Shown here piece after piece: positions 59,456 to 64,000 of a stretch of DNA of 64,000 nt. Position 1 is the first letter of the stretch. Every line of letters begins with the position of its first letter. The notes below the pieces were generated by a model. It saw only the letters and a program-made list of their open reading frames with translations, did no database searches and was not told the origin of the DNA. Both the position numbers and the translations under genes were made by a program. Source of the DNA: Deinococcus sp. LM3. GTDB taxonomy: Bacteria; Deinococcota; Deinococci; Deinococcales; Deinococcaceae. The stretch spans positions 1,561,001-1,625,000 of the forward strand of contig NZ_MUFV01000001.1 of the NCBI RefSeq assembly GCF_002017875.1. Reading direction: 5' to 3'.

Positions 59456-60679
59456 TTACAGCTCGGCCAGGGCCCCCCGCAGCGTATCGCCCAGCGCCCG
59501 GATGCCCTGCGTGATCTGCTCGGGCGTGGCGTTGCTGTAACTGAGGCGCATGGTGTTCTGGCCGCCGCCCAGCGCGTAGAAGGGACTTCCCGGCACGTAC
59601 GCGACCTTGCGCTCGACCGCGCGCGGCAGCAGCGCCTGGGTGTCGATGCCCTGTGGGAGGGTCAGCCACAGGAACATGCCGCCCTGCGGGGTGGTGTAGT
59701 CCACGCCGTCCGGGAAGTCCGCGCGGATGCGGTCCAGCATCAGGGTCGCGCGTTCGCCGTACGCCTGCCGGACCCGTTCGATCTGGCGGGGCAGCACGCT
59801 GTCCACGAGTTCCGCGATGATCATCTGGTTGAAGGTGGGGGTGTGCAGGTCAGCGCCCTGCTTCGCCTGGATCAGCTTGCCGATGATGGGCGCGGCGGCC
59901 TGCACCCACGCGTCCCGCAGGCCCGGCACCAGCGTCTTGCTGAAGGAACTGGAGTAGATGACGTGGTTGCGGTCGGCGTCGCCGTGCAGCTCCAGGCCCA
60001 GGCTGTACAGGCTGGGGGCCGCCTCGCCGGTAAAGCGCAGCTGCCCGTAGGGGTCGTCCTCGATCAGCAGGACGCCGTGCTGCGCGGTCAGTTCCACGAG
60101 GCGGCGGCGGCGCTCGGCGCTCAGGGTACGCCCCGTGGGGTTCTGGAAGTTCGGCACGGCGTACAGCAGCTTGGCGTTCAGGCCGGGCAGCAGGGCTTCC
60201 AGGGCGTCCACGTCGATGCCCTGTTCGTCGGTGGGCACCTGCACGTAGCGCGGCCCGTACGGCTGGAAGGACTGCAGCGCGCCCAGGTACGTGGGCGCCT
60301 CGACCAGCACCACGTCCCCCTCGTCGATCAGGACCTTGCCCAGCAGGTCCAGGCCCTGCTGACTGCCGGTCACGATCTGCACGTTGCCCGCCGGAATGCC
60401 GGCCTGCGCGCCGATCCACTCGCGCAGCGGCGGGTGGCCCTCGGTGGTGGAGTACTGCAACGCGGCGGGGCCGTACACGTCCAGCACGCGGTTGCTCGCG
60501 GCGCGGACCTCGTCCAGCGGGAACAGTTCCGGGGCGGGCAGACCCCCGGCGAAACTGATCACGTCGGGCCGCTGCGTGATCTTCAGGATCTCGCGGATGG
60601 CGCTGGCGTTCATGCTCTGCGCGCGGCGCGACAGCGTCCCGGTCAGGTCGAAGGCTGCGGGGGAGAGGGGACTGTTCAT
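59456..60679 (-). CDS. PLP-dependent aminotransferase, LysN/AspB-like
   Basis: Class I/II aminotransferase of 407 aa without a DNA-binding domain. SFAGGLPAPELFPLDEV (about 42-58), QYSTTEGHPPLREWI, VPNFQNPTGRTLS and the PLP lysine in SSSFSKTLVPGLRD are clear. The closest known type is the 2-aminoadipate transaminase of Thermus lysine synthesis, but substrate range cannot be fixed. The Met at 60679 is preferred over 60688. It is divergent from fba with 132 bp between. Confidence 0.9.
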   Translation of the reverse strand: MNSPLSPAAFDLTGTLSRRAQSMNASAIREILKITQRPDVISFAGGLPAPELFPLDEVRAASNRVLDVYGPAALQYSTTEGHPPLREWIGAQAGIPAGNVQIVTGSQQGLDLLGKVLIDEGDVVLVEAPTYLGALQSFQPYGPRYVQVPTDEQGIDVDALEALLPGLNAKLLYAVPNFQNPTGRTLSAERRRRLVELTAQHGVLLIEDDPYGQLRFTGEAAPSLYSLGLELHGDADRNHVIYSSSFSKTLVPGLRDAWVQAAAPIIGKLIQAKQGADLHTPTFNQMIIAELVDSVLPRQIERVRQAYGERATLMLDRIRADFPDGVDYTTPQGGMFLWLTLPQGIDTQALLPRAVERKVAYVPGSPFYALGGGQNTMRLSYSNATPEQITQGIRALGDTLRGALAEL

Positions 60680-60811
60680 GCCTGCCATGCTACGCCCCGG
60701 CCCGCGCCCGCGCCGACCTGTCTATTGTTCCCGGCCCAGAGATGTGGACGGCCCCGGCATCCGCCCAGTTCCGGCAGGTAAAGTGAAAGGCGACTGTAAG
60801 GAGGTCTTCTC

Positions 60812-61729
<918 letters not shown>

Positions 61730-61864
61730 TACGGACTCCGATTGAATGGGCTGCAAAGCCCATTCAATCCGAGCGAAGCGAGCAGGAGAGAAACGCCCCT
61801 CCGGACGTGGAGCTGGCGATCCGGTGAAGTTCCGGATGGTCAGCGAAACAGACGGCAGTCCGTA
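61730..61864 (+). mobile_element. TGA-associated repeat, copy D (after fba)
   Basis: Starts directly after the fba TGA (61727-61729) with TACGGACTCCG, ends CGGCAGTCCGTA, and is followed by TGA (61865-61867). It is the best preserved copy at the left end, with a near-perfect 17-bp stem and GCAA loop at about 61735-61770. Confidence 0.87.
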
Positions 61865-61887
61865 TGAGCCTTCCCCACCCCACGTAG

Positions 61888-61917
61888 CAGAGGCGGCCTC
61901 GTGTCGCCTCTGTTTCT
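61888..61917 (+). terminator. Terminator downstream of fba and repeat D
   Basis: CAGAGGCG (61888-61895) and CGCCTCTG (61905-61912) form an 8-bp stem with a 9-nt loop followed by TTTCT. The rest of the gap to 62042 shows no gene or clear signal. Confidence 0.7.
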
Positions 61918-62056
61918 ATCTGTCCTACCCACACCAGCCCTGCTCCCAGCCTGTTCATCCCCCTCCGGCAACCTGACGGCGAACTGACGTGCGGTTCAGA
62001 AAACTCGGCCTGTGCAGCGGGGAATTCTCACCATGCCGCACTATGCTCGCGATTGC

Positions 62057-62776
62057 ATGAAGGTGGCCTGGCCTCTCCCCGCAGTAGTGATGACGCTCGG
62101 CCTGTCGATGTCTGGCCTGAGCAGCAGCGCTCCCACGCCGCCCGCGCTACCGGCCGGCTGGCAGCCCCGGCTCGCGGCGCTGCTGCCCGCCACCTCACAG
62201 ACCGTCACGCTGCTCGAACGGCGGCCCAGTATCTCCACGGTGGAACTGCAGCTGCGGGTCGCCAGTGTCGGCGGGAACCCGCAGGCGCTGCAGCAGGTGA
62301 TCGTGAACGCCGCGCGCGGCCTGCAACCCACCTACGACGAACGCCTGGGCATCTCCCGCGAGGACTTCAAACGCTACGTGGTCTTCCAGGAGATCCTGGC
62401 GTCCACCGGCAAGACCTTCCGGCTGGCCGTCACGCGCGACGCCAACCAGATCACCTTCGGGGACGGCCCACTGATGAACGGCGTCCTGAAGGGGGTCAGC
62501 ATCGACCTGAAAACCGGCGAGATGCGCGGCCCGGAAGGATTCAGTGCCCGCCCCACCAGCGTCACGCCCAGCACGGCGCCGGACCAGGGGCTGGACGTGC
62601 GCAGCGGCTTCCAGTGGCGCATTGCGGGCAGCAACGCCACCAGCGGCAACGGCGTGCGCGGCACCCTGAGCCTCCTGCAACTCACCAGCGGGCGGGTGGT
62701 GCTCAGTTACACCCGCACCAGCATGATCCGCCGCTCGGTCGATACCGGCGAACTGATCGTCGAGTACACCCGCTGA
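62057..62776 (+). CDS. Hypothetical secreted protein
   Basis: Protein of 239 aa with a signal peptide (MKVAWPLPAVVMTLGLSMSG, cleavage probably near residue 26). The mature part is predicted mixed alpha/beta with GLQPTYDERLGISREDFKRY and the C-terminal GRVVLSYTRTSMIRRSVDTG. No family was recognised. The ATG at 62057 was chosen since a TATGCT box ends 9 nt upstream; starts at 62012 and 62033 would lack a signal sequence at the N-terminus. Confidence 0.75.
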   Translation: MKVAWPLPAVVMTLGLSMSGLSSSAPTPPALPAGWQPRLAALLPATSQTVTLLERRPSISTVELQLRVASVGGNPQALQQVIVNAARGLQPTYDERLGISREDFKRYVVFQEILASTGKTFRLAVTRDANQITFGDGPLMNGVLKGVSIDLKTGEMRGPEGFSARPTSVTPSTAPDQGLDVRSGFQWRIAGSNATSGNGVRGTLSLLQLTSGRVVLSYTRTSMIRRSVDTGELIVEYTR

Positions 62777-62880
62777 GCGGCCCACCCGCCAGCCGACCCT
62801 GACCCCCGGCTGACGGCAGGTCAAGGCTTCCTCACGTTCCCTTCAGGGCGAGTCACGCACGGGCGCATAGGCTGAACCTC

Positions 62881-64000
<1,120 letters not shown>

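Overview
The window is a GC-rich, densely packed bacterial chromosome segment that looks like Deinococcus. Supporting signs are a class II photolyase, futalosine-pathway menaquinone genes, DUF3006 beside a ComEC-type hydrolase, OstA/LptA-like envelope proteins, many secreted proteases and lipoproteins, and the placement of TANNNT -10 hexamers only 5-9 nt before start codons, which fits leaderless transcripts. About 70 genes are supported, plus one candidate structured RNA, several promoters, operators and terminators, and two families of non-coding repeat. No tRNA, rRNA, CRISPR array, prophage or transposase gene was recognised.

Layout. 1-7.7 kb: photolyase (5' end missing), MBL hydrolase, trmH, apgM, a 550-bp imperfect inverted-repeat element, and a divergent MocR regulator/BenE transporter pair. 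7.7-12.5 kb: a candidate small RNA with a consensus promoter and terminator, a small kinase, an LLM oxidoreductase, a membrane protein and groES-groEL. 12.7-16.7 kb: a translationally coupled operon of GGDEF-RHH protein, deaminase, NUDIX-methyltransferase fusion and histidine phosphatase, then GNAT and M23 genes. 16.8-22.1 kb: an inactive/active M16 protease pair and an mqnE-NTF2-mqnA operon. 22.2-30.6 kb: GAF-GGDEF, DUF3006 plus ComEC-like hydrolase, RluA-like protein, FAD protein-trmB-methyltransferase, cyclophilin and cmk. 30.7-37.7 kb: subtilase with PPC lipoprotein, duplicated alpha/beta hydrolases and nitroreductase. 37.7-41.2 kb: a PadR regulator heading five overlapping HAAS-like membrane-protein paralogues, with an inverted repeat bracketing the promoter. 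41.2-49.5 kb: tatD, an LptC/LptA-like trio, ldh-usp, a membrane GGDEF protein, a beta-CASP nuclease and a DUF3105 lipoprotein. 49.5-64 kb: obg, rplU-rpmA, a two-component system, nucleotidyltransferase, ferredoxin, corA with a proline-rich upstream ORF, a frameshifted DoxX gene, rph-murI, an aminotransferase, fba and a truncated subtilase.

The most striking non-coding observation is a 132-154 bp element present four times. Each copy begins directly after the TGA stop codon of a gene in the same orientation (mqnA, the beta-CASP gene, corA, fba), has 11-bp terminal inverted repeats, and is followed by a second TGA. This looks like a non-autonomous mobile element that enters TGA stop codons and restores them by target duplication.

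Two genes (the active M16 peptidase and DoxX) are each broken by one missing base in a run of five C/G, which could be real or a sequencing artefact. Starts were moved from the longest frame where overlaps, Shine-Dalgarno sequences or -10 boxes decided it.
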